This document shows positions 61,516 through 64,000 of a DNA stretch of 64,000 nt, piece after piece. This DNA is from Diplolepis rosae (taxonomy: Eukaryota; Arthropoda; Insecta; Hymenoptera; Diplolepididae), in NCBI GenBank assembly GCA_030998225.1, contig JAPYXD010000753.1, positions 2,418,001-2,482,000 on the forward strand, in the 5' to 3' direction. Position 1 is the stretch's first letter. Each line of letters opens with the position of its first letter. The notes beneath the pieces were generated by a model, which did not search any database, was not told the DNA's origin, and worked only from the letters and a program-made list of their open reading frames with translations. A program made the position numbers and the translations under genes.

Positions 61516-61686
61516 CATTGCTCAGATGGAGACGACCATGCTCATCAGGATAGACACTTTCAGATCGATCACTGGCTGTAGAACTACTACTCAAAGCACT
61601 TCCATGACCACGGCGTGTTCTTCTACTCAAAGTACTTGCACCCGCAGAACTCGTTTTTTTCGATGCTGCTGCATAAACAGTTTCAC
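61516..61686 (-). CDS. Internal coding exon A (Ser/Thr/Arg-rich segment)
   Basis: On the minus strand the acceptor is GACGTTTACAG|GT and the donor CAATG|GTAAGTC. The 171 nt are open in the phase that starts with two bases of a split codon and ends with one. The product reads GETVYAAASKKTSS, TLSRRTRRGHGSALSSSS and TASDRSESVYPDEHGRLHLSN. It is low-complexity, basic then acidic, and lacks membrane segments, as expected of a cytoplasmic, possibly phosphorylated region. Its final G joins AC of exon B to give Asp. The Ser-rich stretch before acidic residues recalls the intracellular domain of teneurins, but no diagnostic domain is present. Frame reading beyond both splice sites continues by chance (61,430-61,708). 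Confidence 0.83.
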
Positions 61687-61833
61687 CTGTAAACGTCAAA
61701 AATTCCATTAAAAATTGCTCTACTTATGAGGAAAATTCAAAAATAAATTCAAACTTGTATCATTATGGACTCAAATTCATCTTAACGTCCAAACAAAAGT
61801 ATTATTCAAAATTTCAAGAATTCGAAACCTTTC
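61687..61833. other. Intron upstream of exon A
   Basis: Short AT-rich stretch between the exon A acceptor and the hairpin array. The upstream exon lies beyond the right edge of the window. Confidence 0.5.
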
Positions 61834-64000
61834 ACACGGAAAACAGTTTCTTTGAATCGTAGAAACATTTCTGTGATATACGGTCAAAGAAAAGATTTCT
61901 TTAAATTAAAGAAACTTTTGTTGATTTGAACAATTTTTCTTTAATGTGAACAGATTGGTTTCTTTGGATCAAAGAACATTTTTTTGAATTAACAAAAGTT
62001 TCTTTAATTCAAAAATTTTTTTTCTTTTACCGTATATCACAGAAATGTTTTCGAAAGTTGCGATCTTTTTTCTTACCTCCTTTATTGTTAATTTCTCATA
62101 TTCAATGATCCTAGGAAATTTTTTTGGTCTAAATTTGGTCTAAATTTGGTCCTTATTTGTATTTTGAGAGTTTGAATACTTAGAAAACAATTTTTTTGAA
62201 TGGAAGAAAGTTTTGTTGATTCAAACAAATTTTCGTTAATTTAAACAAATCTGTTTCTTTGGATCAAAGAACATTTTTTTGAATTAAGAAAACTTTCTTT
62301 AATTCAAAGGAATTTTTTCTTTGACCGTATATCAAAGAATTTGTTTTCACAGTGTTCGAACTCTCAAAATACAAATATGGACCAAATTTAGACCAAAAAA
62401 TTTCCTACGATCAACGATTATGAGAAATTAACAATGAAGGAGGTAAGAAAAATGAAAGCAACCTTCCAAAACATTTCTTTGATATACGGTCAAAGAAAAA
62501 ATTTCTTTGAATTAAAGAAAGTTTTGTCAATTCAAGAAAAATGTTCTTTAATCCAAAGAAATAGATTTGTTCACATTAAAGAAAATTTGTTTGAATCAAC
62601 AAAACTTTCTTTGATTCAAAGAAATCTTTTCTTTGACTGTATATCAAAGAAATGTTTTGGAAGGTTGCTTTCATTTTTCTTGCCTCTTTTATTGTTAATT
62701 CCTCATAATCGTTGATCCTAGGAAATTATTTTGGTCTAAATTTGATCCTTATTTGTATTTTGAGAGTTCGAACACTAAGAATATAATTTCTTTGAATCAA
62801 AGAAACATTTCTTTGATATACGGTAAAAGAAAAGATTTCTTTGAATTAAAGAAAGTTTTGTTTATTCTAACAAATTTTCTTTAATGTGAACAAATCTGTT
62901 TCTTTGGATCAAAGAACATTTTTTTGGATTAACAAAACTTTCTCTAATTCAAAGGAATTTTTTCTTTGATCACATGTCAAAGAAATGTTTTGGAAGATTG
63001 CTTTCATTTTTCTTGCCTCCTTTATTGTTAATTACTCATAATCGTTGATCGTAGGAAATTTTTTTGGTCTAAATTTGGTCCTCATTTGCATTTTGAGAGT
63101 TCGAACACTGAGAAAACAGTTTCTTTGAATCAAAAAAACATTTCTTTGATATAGGGTGAAAGAAAATATTTCTTTGAATTGAAGAAGATTTTGTTAATTT
63201 GAACAATTTCTCTTTAATGTGAACAAATCTGTTTCTTTGGATCAAAGAACATTTTTTTGGATTAACAAAACTTTCTCTAATTCAAAGGAATTTTTTCTTT
63301 GATCACATGTCAAAGAAATGTTTTGGAAGGTTCCCGAGTCGAAATTTCGAGGGCCTCATATGAGCCTCTTGGTGATGTTAAAGCTCATTTGAAACATTTT
63401 AAGCCTCCACAACCTCTTTAAAGCCTATTGATAATCGTTAAGTCACCATTTAACCCTCTTTAACCTCTATATTTTATTTTTCAACCTCTTTTAACGCTCA
63501 GGAACCTCTTCAATCGAGAAGAGCCTCACAGGTACTTTTCCCATCATAATGTATGACCTCCTTTGAAACTCTTGAGCCTAAAACGCACGTAAGTCAAGTC
63601 TGGAGGCTTAAAAGAGGTTCAAAAATACGAACAAGAACCTCTTTTACCCCTCTTCAGCCTCAAAATTATGTCGCTGAGGCTCAAATGAGGCCTTCGATTT
63701 TTCGACTCGGGTTGCTTTCATTTTTCTTGCCTCTTTTATTGTTAATTCCTCATAATCGTTGATCGTAGGAAATTTTTTTGGTCTAAATTTGGTCCTCATT
63801 TGCATTTTGAGAGTTCGAACACTGAGAAAACAGTTTCTTTGAATCAAAAAAACATTTCTTTGATATAGGGTGAAAGAAAATATTTCTTTGAATTGAAGAA
63901 GATTTTGTTAATTTGAACAATTTTTCTTTAATGTGAACAGATCTGTTTCTTTGGATCAAAGAACATTTTTTTGAATTAACAAATCTTTCTATAATTAAAA
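61834..64000. repeat. Hairpin-spacer (E-S) tandem array
   Basis: Hairpin segments E (CACTGAGAAAACAGTTTC, TTTCTTTGATTCAAAGAAA words, GACCGTATATCAAAGAAATG) alternate with ~110 bp spacers S (GGAAGGTTGCTTTCATTTTT, CTCATAATCGTTGATCCTAG, TTTGGTCTAAATTTGGTCC, GAGAGTTCGAA). E starts near 61,834, 62,177, 62,460, 62,776, 63,110 and 63,826. S at 62,353-62,455 is inverted relative to the others. Direct units repeat at ~335 bp. The array runs off the right edge. Open frames inside (for example 62,434-62,715) are by-products. Confidence 0.9.
63333..63711. mobile_element. MITE with CCCGAGTCGAAA ends, 379 bp
   Basis: Ends CCCGAGTCGAAATTTCGAGG and, inverted, CCCGAGTCGAAAAATCGAAG, both followed by GGCCTCATNTGAGCCTC. 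TT flanks both sides (63,331-63,332 and 63,712-63,713). Neighbouring array units have the uninterrupted site GGAAGGTTGCTTTC, proving a 2-bp duplication. The interior is made of AACCTCTTT, GAGCCTC and AAAGCCT words. Confidence 0.94.

Noticed and set aside
62434..62715. 93-codon frame rich in FFELKK and IQRN
   Set aside because: Entirely within the hairpin-spacer array; composition reflects TTTCTTTGAATCAAAG words.

Overview
This window is eukaryotic, AT-rich, repeat-dominated DNA, most likely from an insect. The reasons are two minus-strand protein-coding exons with consensus splice sites, an internally deleted mariner-type transposon, a hAT-type element, TTAA-flanked piggyBac/Kolobok-like elements, and many foldback (inverted-repeat) elements. 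No bacterial-style gene, rRNA, tRNA or CRISPR array was seen. Species cannot be fixed from the sequence. LAYOUT: 1-17,500 is a tandem satellite of ~287-300 bp monomers. Two monomer types (A, and a 12-bp-shorter B) are arranged over 6.4-14.1 kb in a ~1,481 bp five-monomer higher-order repeat. The right edge of the array is an arm-spacer-inverted-arm foldback (17,210-18,005), and a diverged dispersed relative with homologous arms and spacer lies at 39.4-40.25 kb. The satellite therefore looks like a tandemly amplified arm of a foldback element. 18-38 kb holds the mariner remnant, a 5-copy array of 271-bp units that are themselves palindromes, and a dense series of MITE/foldback elements. 38.3-61.7 kb is gene territory on the minus strand. 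Exon A (61,516-61,686, upstream) and exon B (38,331-38,504, downstream) join in frame (phase 1) across a ~23 kb intron filled with nested elements. A possible in-phase 27-nt microexon lies at 43,202-43,228. The encoded segment is Ser/Thr-, Arg- and Pro-rich with a PPEVPPR motif; it resembles a cytoplasmic tail, possibly of a teneurin, but this identity is tentative. 61.8-64.0 kb is a repeat built of alternating hairpin and spacer segments and is interrupted by one clean MITE. THEME: many elements share one architecture: short terminal inverted repeats, an interior built of a self-complementary or tandemly repeated short word (AATCAGTGAAA, CAGCTGGAAA, GAATCAATCCG, CAGTACTGGC, CTTTGATTCAAAG, ATGGTTTTTACCAT, GAGCCTC), and in several cases an exact 2-bp target duplication. 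Several insert into one another, and neighbouring repeat copies supply the empty site for two insertions, so boundaries can be read to the base.
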